Positions 44,143 to 51,407 of a DNA stretch of 56,096 nucleotides are shown one piece after another. Made by a program: the position numbers and the translations under genes. The notes beneath the pieces are model-generated. The model worked only from the letters and a program-made list of their open reading frames with translations. It was not told the origin of the DNA and searched no databases. How positions within the stretch are numbered: position 1 is the stretch's first letter; each line of letters starts with the position of its first letter. Source of the DNA: Mycobacterium sp. IS-1496 (lineage in GTDB: Bacteria; Actinomycetota; Actinomycetes; Mycobacteriales; Mycobacteriaceae); NCBI RefSeq assembly GCF_001499995.1, contig NZ_LQIU01000029.1, forward strand, positions 1-56,096. The letters are read 5' to 3'.

Positions 44143-45744
44143 TCAGGCTGCGCCCGGGTCGCTCTCGGCCGCGCCGGCACTGCTCGCCGCGTCCGTCCCG
44201 CCTTCGGCCGCACCACCCGCGTCGTCGGGCCGCTGGAGACGCTGGCCCGTCACGCTCTCGACCACACGTCGCACCACGCGCTCACCCGGGAGACGAACAG
44301 ACGGCAGCTTCGGCGCGTCGGCCTCGTCGCGCTCGGTCAGACCGCGGATCACTGAGGAGAGCCGACGTTCCTTGACCTCTGCGGGAGCCGCGGGGACGAC
44401 AGGATCGCCGCTCGGCGTGCCCAACTGATCGCCTTCCCGCTGATCGAGCGGGCCGCCGTCGGCCACGCCGTTCGCAGCCGGCCCGGCGGGCGGCTCCGAC
44501 CCGACCGGCTCTGAGGGCACCTCGGCATTGCCTGCCGTGGCGTCGGCGCCAGAGGCCTCGAGGGCCGGCTCGTCGTCGGCAGTATCGCCCGGCTGGGGCA
44601 GCTCCTCACCGCCCACGCCGTACGGCCGGAAGACGTCCTCGGTGCCCAGCGCCCGGCCGAGCCCGGCCTCCTGCAACCCGTCGTCGATGCCGACCGGAAC
44701 CGACCGGGCGAGGTTCACCAGGAAGCGGAACGGATCGCCGATCGGCAGGAGCCGGAACTGCACGTGTTCGCCCGGGCTGCTCTCGCGGTCGTAGCCGGCT
44801 TCGACGATGACCCGCAGCGGCGCGTCCAGCACGGCCAGGATGGGCGCGGGGACACCGGCCTGCTCGAACGGCATGAGCAGCGGCAACCGCTCGGCCGGAA
44901 TCAGGTAGTACTGCGTATCGCCGAACTCGCCCTGGTCGATGACGTTCGGATCGTCGAGGGACTTCTGCGGAACCGCACCGTGCAGGTAGTAGTAGGCCGC
45001 CAACGAATTCGCCATCGCCACGACATTGAGCGGCGCGACCGGGGCGTCGCCGCCCATGAAGTCGTACTGCTGAGCGACGTCCACAGTCCGGTAGCAGGGC
45101 CCGGATTCCTCACAGGAGTCGGTCGGGGTCGGACCGTGGAAGGTGACGCCCAGTATCGGGATGGTCATGCCCTCGAAACCGCGCGCCAGGATGCCGCCGT
45201 TGGGCCGCATCGCGTTGGAGAGGAGCACGAAGGAGACATTAGGCGCCTGTGCGGCCGGGATCTTCATCAGGTCGCGTTTGACGAGCGAGGCGATGACGGC
45301 ACTCTGGGAGTAGCCGAAGACGATGAAGTTGTCGCCCTCCTGCGGCGCCTCCGATCCGAGCGCCGCGCTCTCGTTGTACTCACACGACGCAGCCCCGGCC
45401 ACGCAGTTGTTGAGGTTGTCGCGGCCCTCCTGCACCGAATCGTCGAACGTCATGGACCCGAATGCGGGAAAGAACTGCTCCGGCGTGATGACCGCGACCT
45501 TGTTGATGGACAGGTCGGTGTTCGGATCCGGATCGATGTAGTTGTCGACGGCATCGTCCATGTAGCCGTCCACGAAGGCGATGCTGTCCGGCGGCGTCGA
45601 CAGCGGGTGGTCCGTGCCGCCCATGATCAACGCCGTCGTCGCCAGAAGCTGAACAATCCCTGTGAGCATTCCTGAGAACGCCAAGAGAACGGCACCAGCG
45701 ATGGCGGCAACAACAGTCAGCAGCGAACCGACAGAAACACGCAT
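44143..45744 (-). CDS. PE-PPE-domain alpha/beta hydrolase, membrane-anchored
   Basis: The 533-residue protein has an N-terminal hydrophobic anchor (about residues 5-35), then a PE-PPE-type serine hydrolase domain (about 36-340): strand TTALIMGGTDHPL, nucleophile elbow FIVFGYSQSA (Ser in GYSQS), GVTFHGPTPTDSC, and DVAQQYDFMGGDAPVAPLNV. The last 170 residues are low-complexity, rich in Pro/Ala/Gly/Asp. The domain name comes from fusions to PE and PPE proteins; here neither PE nor PPE is present, so secretion depends on the N-terminal segment. Characterised relatives are esterases. The ATG at 45744 is chosen for the GGAGGGG site upstream; the 28 extra codons up to 45828 look random. Confidence 0.85.
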   Translation of the reverse strand: MRVSVGSLLTVVAAIAGAVLLAFSGMLTGIVQLLATTALIMGGTDHPLSTPPDSIAFVDGYMDDAVDNYIDPDPNTDLSINKVAVITPEQFFPAFGSMTFDDSVQEGRDNLNNCVAGAASCEYNESAALGSEAPQEGDNFIVFGYSQSAVIASLVKRDLMKIPAAQAPNVSFVLLSNAMRPNGGILARGFEGMTIPILGVTFHGPTPTDSCEESGPCYRTVDVAQQYDFMGGDAPVAPLNVVAMANSLAAYYYLHGAVPQKSLDDPNVIDQGEFGDTQYYLIPAERLPLLMPFEQAGVPAPILAVLDAPLRVIVEAGYDRESSPGEHVQFRLLPIGDPFRFLVNLARSVPVGIDDGLQEAGLGRALGTEDVFRPYGVGGEELPQPGDTADDEPALEASGADATAGNAEVPSEPVGSEPPAGPAANGVADGGPLDQREGDQLGTPSGDPVVPAAPAEVKERRLSSVIRGLTERDEADAPKLPSVRLPGERVVRRVVESVTGQRLQRPDDAGGAAEGGTDAASSAGAAESDPGAA

Positions 45745-46181
45745 GAGAAAGGCCCCTCCGATATCCCCAGGTGTGCCAGGAGGGGTCTTCCGGTAACTGC
45801 CGCATCGACAGATAACCGGAATTCCCACATCACCAGCAGCTCAGAAGAATTTTGCCGGGTAGAGGCGAACCAGTCGAGGTTCTCCCGCCCTCAATTCTCA
45901 GGTGATTCCCAAAGAAATTATCGATCGTTGACTACACAAAGTGCTGCGCTCTCAGCAAACCTGAGAAAACATTTGCACACGGAATCACATTATTTGCCGA
46001 AAGGAGGAATCGACCTCGGCTTGAAACCCCCCGTAGTGCGCAAACCTCGAGACCGTTGCGCTGCGTGGACAGACGGGGGAACCGAACGACACCGACGGAT
46101 CCCGGCGGCGTTTCGTCCCTGACCGGGAGCCTCCGGACCGTAGGCTCATTCCGACTTTTCTTGATCGACGAGGAGACGGCC
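45745..46181. other. Intergenic region between the PE-PPE hydrolase and the LpqN-family gene
   Basis: This 437-bp divergent spacer is clearly more AT-rich than its surroundings (about 45840-46000). Near the hydrolase lies an imperfect inverted repeat, TCCGGT-aa-CTG (45789-45799) and CAG-ata-ACCGGA (45809-45820), which would form a hairpin in its leader. A plus-strand promoter for the LpqN-family gene may be CTGACC (46119-46124), 16 nt, TAGGCT (46141-46146). A 64-codon open frame from TTG 45928 has no ribosome binding site or family likeness and is not called. Confidence 0.4.
46119..46146 (+). promoter_or_regulatory. Candidate promoter of the LpqN-family gene
   Basis: CTGACC, 16-nt spacer and TAGGCT, with transcription expected near 46153, about 30 nt before the ATG; this leaves room for the GAGGAG site. 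Confidence 0.4.
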
Positions 46182-46883
46182 ATGGCAACGTCACTGCGGG
46201 TGGGCGGCGTCGCGGCCCTCGCCGTCACGCTCGGCATCACGCTGGCCGGATGTGGTTCCGACTCGTCATCCTCCGAGCAGTCGAGCGCAGGCGAGGAAAC
46301 GTCGACCAGCGCGCCGGAGACGCCGGCAGCCGCGGAGAGCGCAGCACCGGATCAGCCGGGGCCCGCCTACACGATCGTGGACTACATCCGCGACAACAAG
46401 ATCGAGGAGGCGCCGGTCAAGCGCGGCGCCCCCGGCGCGCCGACGGTCGACCTGCCGCTGCCTCCGGGGTGGCAGGACGCCGGGGACCGCGCACCCGAAT
46501 GGGCCTACAGCGCAATGGTGTTCACCGACCCGGCGATGTCCGAGGATCCGCCGACGATCGTCGCGCTGATGTCGAAGCTCACCGGTGACGCCGACCCGGC
46601 GAAGATCCTCGAATACGCCCCCAACGAGATCAAGAACCTGCCCGGCTACGAGAACCTGGGCGACGGCAACCCGAGCGAGCTCGGTGGCTTCGACGCGTAC
46701 CAGATCGGGGGTGCGTACACCCGCGACGGCGCAAAGCGCATGATCGCGCAGAAGACCGTGGTCATCCCGGGTGACGGCGGGCTCTACGTGTTGCAGATCA
46801 ACGCCGACGGCCTCGAGGACCAGATCGGGCCGCTGATGGACGCCACGTCGGCGATCGACGAGCAGACGACGATCACCCCCTGA
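46182..46883 (+). CDS. LpqN-family lipoprotein
   Basis: The 233-residue lipoprotein starts at ATG 46182, supported by GAGGAG about 8 nt upstream. The signal peptide ends in a canonical lipobox (TLAGC, about Cys23), followed by a long Ser/Glu/Pro linker (residues 24-65). The mature domain begins YTIVDYIRDNKIEE, has the family motif VDLPLPPGWQDAGDRAPEW, continues IVALMSKLTGDADPAKILEY and ends GGLYVLQINADGLEDQI. It is a paralogue of the lpqT-like gene at 15450 and closer to the LpqN type. LpqN of M. tuberculosis is reported to interact with envelope-building proteins; that role is not shown here. It converges with the AroE-like gene 4 bp away. Confidence 0.88.
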   Translation: MATSLRVGGVAALAVTLGITLAGCGSDSSSSEQSSAGEETSTSAPETPAAAESAAPDQPGPAYTIVDYIRDNKIEEAPVKRGAPGAPTVDLPLPPGWQDAGDRAPEWAYSAMVFTDPAMSEDPPTIVALMSKLTGDADPAKILEYAPNEIKNLPGYENLGDGNPSELGGFDAYQIGGAYTRDGAKRMIAQKTVVIPGDGGLYVLQINADGLEDQIGPLMDATSAIDEQTTITP

Positions 46884-46887
46884 CCGG

Positions 46888-47712
46888 TCAGCCCTGCCGG
46901 GACACGGCCGACGCCTCGGCCACCTGTTCCGGCGTGGGCCGCACACCGGTGTAGCGCTCGAACTGCTCGGCGGCCTGCAGCGCCACCACCTCCGCACCGG
47001 TGATCACGTCCACGCCGGCCGTACGGGCGGCGCGGATCACCGGGGTCTCGGCGGGCATCGCGACGACGTCGAACACGGTGTGAGCTTTGACGATCGTGTC
47101 CGTGTCGAACGCCTGCTGCCGCTCTTCGGGACCTCCGCCCATCCCGATGGGCGTGACGTTGACGATCACGTCGGCAACGCGCGCTCCCACGTCGGCGGCG
47201 TAGTCGTAGCCGAGGCGTTCGGCCAGGGCACGGCCGGCACTCTCGTTGCGCGCGACCAGCGTCCCTGAGGCGAACCCACGGTCGCGGAACGCCGCGCCGA
47301 CCGCGGACGCCATCCCGCCGCTGCCCCGGATGAGCACGGACTGAGCGGGGTTCAGGGCGTACTGGTCGATCAGGCGCTGCACAGCGAGGTAGTCGGTGTT
47401 GGCGGCGGTCAGGTGCCCGTCGTCGTTCACAATGGTGTTGACCGCGTTGATGACTCGCGCGGACGGCTCGACCTCGTCGACGAGGGCGAGCACGTCCTGT
47501 TTGAACGGCATCGACACCGAGCAACCCCGGATGCCGAGCGCGCGCACCCCGCCGACGGCCGCACCGATGTCGGTGGTGGTGAACGCCTTGTAGAGGAAGT
47601 CCAGACCCAACACCTCATAGAGGTGGTTGTGGAAGCGGGTGCCGATGTTGCTCGGACGGCCGGCCAGCGAGATGCACAGCCGGGTGTCCTTGGTCAGCGG
47701 CGGCCGTCCCAT
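46888..47712 (-). CDS. Shikimate dehydrogenase-like protein (AroE family, HI0607/SdhL type)
   Basis: The 274-residue NAD(P)-dependent dehydrogenase has the AroE fold but a divergent active site: LCISLAGRPSNIGTRFHN at the substrate site, SVSMPFK instead of the usual NVTVPxK (the Lys is kept), NAVNTIVND, TDYLAVQRLI, the nucleotide loop IRGSGGMASAVGAAF, and VFDVVAMPAETPVI. This set is that of the HI0607/SdhL subgroup, remembered as having very low shikimate activity, so the true substrate is open. The ATG at 47712 shares one base with the pat stop, so the two genes are coupled. A longer frame to 47844 would lie wholly inside pat and is rejected. Confidence 0.88.
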   Translation of the reverse strand: MGRPPLTKDTRLCISLAGRPSNIGTRFHNHLYEVLGLDFLYKAFTTTDIGAAVGGVRALGIRGCSVSMPFKQDVLALVDEVEPSARVINAVNTIVNDDGHLTAANTDYLAVQRLIDQYALNPAQSVLIRGSGGMASAVGAAFRDRGFASGTLVARNESAGRALAERLGYDYAADVGARVADVIVNVTPIGMGGGPEERQQAFDTDTIVKAHTVFDVVAMPAETPVIRAARTAGVDVITGAEVVALQAAEQFERYTGVRPTPEQVAEASAVSRQG

Positions 47713-48710
47713 CAGCCGACGGCCCGGATGACCTGACGGGTGACGTCGCGGATCTGGGCGGTCAGTTCGGGCGGGAACGGCAACGTGGCGGGATCGGGTA
47801 CGTCGACGGTGGTGGTGACCACGCCGAGATCGTCCCGGTGCCACTTCGCCCCGAACCGGTCGAGAATCCGGCGCATCGCGTAGTTGTCGGTCAGGACCCG
47901 GGCGGTGAACCGGCGGACCCCGTCGTAGCTCGCCGCGACGACGAGCGCGTACATCAGGGCGGTGCCGATGCCGCGGCCCTGGTAGTCGTCGCCCACGGTG
48001 AACGCCACCTCGGCAGTGGCGGGATCGCCCTCGTCGCGGACGAACCGCGCATCGGCGACGACCGGCCCGTCGGCGCCGTCGGTCATCACCCAGACGAAGT
48101 GGTCGGCGTAATCGACCTCGAACAAATAGGCCATCAACCGGGGTGTGGGTTTACGGGCCGACTGGAACCGCCGGTAGAGGGTCTCGCTCGAGAACTCGAC
48201 CGGACCGTTGATGGTGCGTTCGTTGTCGCCGGGAAGCACCGGACGAATGAAGAACTCAGATCCGTCACGCACCGTGAGGGGGATGGGGGCGACGAACGCC
48301 GCGAGTCGCTGACGAGCCAGGCGGACGAGCTTGGCCATCATGGTCGGCACTTCGAGCATGGTGGCGAAGGCTTCGTGGGCACCGACCCAGCCGGTCACCT
48401 CGTCGAGCGCGATGACGGTGGCCGTGCGCGGGGTCTCGCGCATCAGTGCGATCTCGCCGACGATCATGCCGTGGTGGACGTCGACGACGGCGTGTAGCCC
48501 CTCCGCGCCGGTGTGGCTCACCTGGACCCGGCCGGAACAGATCAGTAGGAACGACACCGCGTGTTCGCCCTGGCGCATCAGGATCTCGCCGGGCGCCGCG
48601 GTCAGCGGCCGCAGCTGCGCGGCCAACGGCTCCAGGTTCTCGGGGGAGCAGCCGGCGAAGAAGTCCAGTTCCGCGAGATCGTCCGCGCGGGCGGCAGTCG
48701 CACCGGCCAT
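47712..48710 (-). CDS. pat: cAMP-dependent protein lysine acetyltransferase Pat
   Basis: The 332-residue enzyme, close to the 333 remembered for Rv0998, acetylates protein lysines such as that of acyl-/acetyl-CoA synthetases and is switched by cAMP. It has an N-terminal cyclic-nucleotide-binding domain (about residues 15-130; LMRQGEHAVSFLLICSGRVQ, phosphate cassette GEIALMRETPRTATV) and a GNAT domain (about 150-320; EVAFTVGDDYQGRGIGTALM, with the catalytic Glu in ATAEVAF). The ATG at 48710 is chosen because TAGCCT ends 7 nt before it, without a ribosome binding site. Pat is thus likely leaderless and co-transcribed with the AroE-like gene. Confidence 0.96.
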   Translation of the reverse strand: MAGATAARADDLAELDFFAGCSPENLEPLAAQLRPLTAAPGEILMRQGEHAVSFLLICSGRVQVSHTGAEGLHAVVDVHHGMIVGEIALMRETPRTATVIALDEVTGWVGAHEAFATMLEVPTMMAKLVRLARQRLAAFVAPIPLTVRDGSEFFIRPVLPGDNERTINGPVEFSSETLYRRFQSARKPTPRLMAYLFEVDYADHFVWVMTDGADGPVVADARFVRDEGDPATAEVAFTVGDDYQGRGIGTALMYALVVAASYDGVRRFTARVLTDNYAMRRILDRFGAKWHRDDLGVVTTTVDVPDPATLPFPPELTAQIRDVTRQVIRAVG

Positions 48711-48717
48711 GCGTCCG

Positions 48718-48723
48718 AGGCTA
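48718..48723 (-). promoter_or_regulatory. Candidate -10 of pat (leaderless)
   Basis: The minus strand reads TAGCCT, 7 nt before ATG 48710. Confidence 0.45.
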
Positions 48724-48780
48724 CGGCGCACGCGCGGGGCCCGCCAAGGAAAGGCCGGTGACGTCTTGCGCACAACGAGA

Positions 48781-48814
48781 AGCGCCCGGCCCCGTCGAAA
48801 CGGAACCGAGCGCT
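48781..48814 (-). terminator. Strong stem-loop terminator with UUCG loop
   Basis: On the minus strand AGCGCTCGGTTCCGT pairs with ACGGGGCCGGGCGCT over 15 bp (three G-U pairs) around a TTCG tetraloop; TTCTCG follows. It lies 30 bp after the stop of the small secreted protein gene. The poor U-run is usual for mycobacterial terminators. Confidence 0.75.
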
Positions 48815-48844
48815 GGTCGTCGATCTGAACCGGCTGGGCCGGGG

Positions 48845-49222
48845 TTACCAATCCCAGATCGGGGCGCCTGCGCCACCGAACGGACCGAAGTCGATGTACG
48901 AGCCGATGCCACCGGTGATGGACGGCACGGCACGCAGCGAGTCCTTCGTCTCACCGCCGGCGGGCGGCAGCGGCGCGTTGACGTCTGCCGCGCGCACCTC
49001 GGACGGACCGGCGTTCACGACACCGGGATCGGCGACGCGGATGCCGTCTTCTGCGACGGGGAATGCGGACGGCGCCGCGGGGTCACCCTCGACGTCCTCG
49101 ACGTCCGCGCCGGCCGTACCGGCTCCGAACGCCAAGAAGGCTCCGGTGACGGCGACCGCACCGAATCCCAGGATGCCCAGCTTCTTGGTTCTGCGGACGA
49201 GGGCTTCGGCGTGTTCGGCCAT
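48845..49222 (-). CDS. Small secreted protein of unknown function
   Basis: The 125-residue protein starts at ATG 49222 behind a strong GGGGAGG site. A hydrophobic stretch (LGILGFGAVAVTGAFLAFGA, about residues 15-34) ends in TAGA, a likely signal peptidase site (AGA, about residue 39). The mature part is short, acidic and Pro/Gly-rich (VEDVEGDPAAPSAFPVAEDG) and ends SYIDFGPFGGAGAPIWDW. No domain is recognised. A promoter with -10 GATAAT (49286-49291, minus strand) and the terminator at 48781 bracket it as a single-gene transcription unit. Confidence 0.75.
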   Translation of the reverse strand: MAEHAEALVRRTKKLGILGFGAVAVTGAFLAFGAGTAGADVEDVEGDPAAPSAFPVAEDGIRVADPGVVNAGPSEVRAADVNAPLPPAGGETKDSLRAVPSITGGIGSYIDFGPFGGAGAPIWDW

Positions 49223-49285
49223 CTGCCTCCCCTTTCTCTGCGGGATCAGCTCCCGGGACTGTTCACGTCAAGCGCGCTGACGAAG

Positions 49286-49291
49286 ATTATC
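49286..49291 (-). promoter_or_regulatory. Candidate -10 of the small secreted protein gene
   Basis: The minus strand reads GATAAT, 5 of 6 to TATAAT, in the otherwise empty 197-bp gap between this gene and tRNA-Ala. The leader would be about 58 nt. Confidence 0.45.
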
Positions 49292-49419
49292 AGGGAAGGA
49301 CATACCCCGCACCTGCACGGACGTATCAGATTCTGTGAATTTTCGAGGCCGGATTCCGGCATCGAATCGACATCGATGTGGCGGGGAGGAGAACGGCCGC
49401 CGAAGCCGGCCCTGTGAAG

Positions 49420-49492
49420 TGGAGCTAAGGGGAATCGAACCCCTGACCTACTCGATGCGAACGAGTCGCGCTACCAACTGCGCCATAGCCCC
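49420..49492 (-). tRNA. tRNA-Ala (anticodon CGC)
   Basis: On the minus strand acceptor GGGGCTA pairs with TAGCTCC and includes the G3:U70 wobble that marks alanine tRNAs. The D stem is GCGC/GCGC; anticodon stem ACTCG/CGAGT encloses TTCGCAT with anticodon CGC (49457-49459); T-loop TTCGATT. Position 73 is A and CCA is not encoded. It reads GCG codons, abundant in this GC-rich genome. Confidence 0.96.
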
Positions 49493-49542
49493 TGATACCG
49501 GAACGAAAGGCTACCAGCCGTCACGCACCGGTCGAAACCGAC

Positions 49543-50607
49543 CTACTGCCCCGCGGCCTTGGGCAGGTCGAAGTGCCGGGCGAACGCCACCTCGTCGAGG
49601 TGCTCGAAGATCGGGTCCTCATCGTCGATCTCCAGCACCGCCGCGCCGGGCCTGCGCAGGCGCGCGGGCACCACGTCCAGTTCCGGGTCGTCGGTGTTCT
49701 CCACACCCAGCCGGGAGCGGCGGATGCGCTGGGCGCGCCTGCGCCGCACCTGCTCCTCGATACGGGTCTGCCTGCGCAGGTAACCGAGGTAGAGGGCGGT
49801 CACCACGCCCACCGCCCCGCACAGCCACCACGCCCACGGCGCGACGAGGTAGGCGAGCACGGCCGACGCCAGCAGTGCGACCGCCATCGAGGTCACCATC
49901 CGCTTGCGGAACCGGTACTTGCGGGCGCTGACGGCCTCGGCGGTCTTCGACTCGTAGCGCCGTCTGCGCGCCGCACCGATCACGTCCTCGGCCTGTTCGG
50001 ACTCCGGGGCGGTCTCGATCCCCGACGAGTCCGGCACGTACTCGTACTCGTCTTCGGTGCCGTCCTCGGCGTGGTCGCCGTAGTCGGTGTGGTCGCCGTA
50101 GTCGGTGTGGTCGTCGTTGTCGGCGTGGTCCGAATCCTCTGCGAGACGGTCGGATTCGTCGTCGGCCTCATCCTCGACCTCGGACTCATCCTCTACCTCG
50201 GCCGCGGCCGAGGTCGGCAGGATGTCCTCGAGTGGCTGGTCGGCCGCGGACCCGACGGGCAGCGCACCGGAGTCCTCTTCGACGATGTCGACGTCGAGGT
50301 AGTCGGGTTCGGCGTCGCGCTGCGGCGCGGCAGCCAACACCACGGTGCCCGCAGGTTCGTCGTCGAGGGGTTCGTCCTCGACCTCCTCGGCGGAGGGGCG
50401 CCAGTCCGGATCGGAGTGGTGGCCGGCGGCCGGACCGGACCGGCGGAGCAGTCGAGCACTCTGCCCGGAGTTCAGCACGCGGGTGGCCAAGGCGACGTCA
50501 CTCGTGCGCCGCACGGCATCGCGCTTGCTCACCAGCATGGGCACCAGCACGAAGAGCCAGAGCACCACGAGCGAGATCCACAGCAGAGATTGGGGGATGC
50601 TTGGCAT
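49543..50607 (-). CDS. sepX: Divisome membrane protein SepX/GlpR
   Basis: Actinobacterial divisome protein of 354 residues, the membrane receptor of the MoeA-like protein Glp (here the moeA gene at 51408). The layout is: N-terminal membrane segment (LLWISLVVLWLFVLVPMLV, about residues 8-26), conserved cytoplasmic block KRDAVRRTSDVALATRVLNS, a very acidic low-complexity region (about 75-205), a basic patch (AARRRRYESKTAEAVSARKY), two membrane segments (about 235-275), then a conserved C-terminal tail (LEIDDEDPIFEHLDEVAFAR) ending HFDLPKAAGQ. The start is ATG 50607 with AGGAG upstream. It corresponds to Rv0996. The acidic region contains a short tandem repeat. Confidence 0.9.
   Translation of the reverse strand: MPSIPQSLLWISLVVLWLFVLVPMLVSKRDAVRRTSDVALATRVLNSGQSARLLRRSGPAAGHHSDPDWRPSAEEVEDEPLDDEPAGTVVLAAAPQRDAEPDYLDVDIVEEDSGALPVGSAADQPLEDILPTSAAAEVEDESEVEDEADDESDRLAEDSDHADNDDHTDYGDHTDYGDHAEDGTEDEYEYVPDSSGIETAPESEQAEDVIGAARRRRYESKTAEAVSARKYRFRKRMVTSMAVALLASAVLAYLVAPWAWWLCGAVGVVTALYLGYLRRQTRIEEQVRRRRAQRIRRSRLGVENTDDPELDVVPARLRRPGAAVLEIDDEDPIFEHLDEVAFARHFDLPKAAGQ
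50079..50125 (-). repeat. 18-bp tandem repeat in sepX coding (H-T-D-Y-G-D)
   Basis: Two perfect 18-bp units and a partial third encode HTDYGD, HTDYGD and HAEDG-like copies in the acidic linker. The unit keeps the reading frame, so copy number can change length without frameshift. Confidence 0.7.
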
Positions 50608-50675
50608 TTCGCCTGCTCCTTTCCCCTACAGGCTAGGTCGGATGACCAGCGCGCCTGGGGTCGACGCGCCGAGAC

Positions 50676-50738
50676 AATTACACACCTGTAATTCGCTTGT
50701 GACAAGCACCACTAGTCACACGTGTCACATCAGTAACA
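50676..50738. promoter_or_regulatory. MtrA-like triple repeat and two dyads upstream of sepX
   Basis: Three direct repeats at exact 9-bp period, GTCACA (50715-50720), GTCACA (50724-50729), GTAACA (50733-50738), match the tandem GTCACA-type motif of MtrA. Nearer sepX lie two perfect dyads: AATTACA-cacc-TGTAATT (50676-50693) and GCTTGT-g-ACAAGC (50695-50707). A -10 TAGCCT (50630-50635, minus strand) is about 80 bp away. MtrA activates or represses division genes in mycobacteria. Confidence 0.6.
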
Positions 50739-50742
50739 GCCG

Positions 50743-51396
50743 TCAGGCCCAGTCGGCGCGCCCGGACCGCACCAGCGTCGATGACGCCGACCCGCTGAGT
50801 TCCTCGACGGTGATCGCCACCAGCAGGTGGTCACGCCATCCGCCGTCGACGTCGAGATAGCGTTTGAGCAGACCCTCCTCGCGGAAGCCGACCTTTGCCA
50901 GCACCCGGCGGCTCGGCGCGTTCTCCGGTCGCACGGTCGCCTCGACCCGGTGCAGCATCACCGGTCCGAAGCAGTGGTCCACGCCGAGCGCCAGCGCCGC
51001 GGTCGCCACTCCCCCGCCGATGCGCTCACTGGCCACCCAGTAGCCGATCCACGCCGAGCGCAGTGCGCCGTGGGTGACGTTGCCGATGGTCAACTGCCCG
51101 GCGAAATGCCCGTCGACTTCGATGACATACGGCAGCATCCGCCCTTTGCGGGCCTCCGACCGCAGCGTCGAACACACCGAGGGCCACGACGAAAACGCGT
51201 GTCGCACTTCCCAATCCACCCCGGTCACCGGTTCCCACGGTTCCAGATGCGCGCGGTCGGCCAGCCGGATGCGGCTCCACTGTGCGGCGTCGCGCAGCCG
51301 GACCGGACGCAGCCGCACCACACCGGCGGGCACCCGCAACGGGCCCACCGGCATCGGCCATCCGGGATGTAGAGAACTCGACCGCAGCAGGTTCAC
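50743..51396 (-). CDS. rimJ: GNAT-family N-acetyltransferase (RimJ-like)
   Basis: The 217-residue acetyltransferase of the RimJ/RimL subgroup acetylates protein N-termini in characterised members. It shows VRLRPVRLRDAAQWSRIRL, YVIEVDGHFAGQLTIGNVTH, YWVASERIGGGVATAALALG (acetyl-CoA loop region), MLHRVEATVRPENAPSRRVL and KVGFREEGLLKRYLDVDGGW. The GTG at 51396 lies 11 bp after the moeA stop, so they are co-transcribed. It corresponds to Rv0995. It separates moeA/glp from sepX/glpR, whose products act together, so the substrate may be a divisome protein; that is only an inference from order. Confidence 0.9.
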   Translation of the reverse strand: MNLLRSSSLHPGWPMPVGPLRVPAGVVRLRPVRLRDAAQWSRIRLADRAHLEPWEPVTGVDWEVRHAFSSWPSVCSTLRSEARKGRMLPYVIEVDGHFAGQLTIGNVTHGALRSAWIGYWVASERIGGGVATAALALGVDHCFGPVMLHRVEATVRPENAPSRRVLAKVGFREEGLLKRYLDVDGGWRDHLLVAITVEELSGSASSTLVRSGRADWA

Positions 51397-51407
51397 CTCT
51401 AATCGGG

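Noticed and set aside
45928..46122. A 64-codon plus-strand frame starting at TTG in the AT-rich spacer
   Set aside because: No ribosome binding site near the start, composition unlike neighbours, overlaps the likely promoter area of the LpqN-family gene.
47712..47844. 44-codon extension of the AroE-like gene
   Set aside because: It lies within pat in another frame and is Arg/His-rich without likeness to the family.
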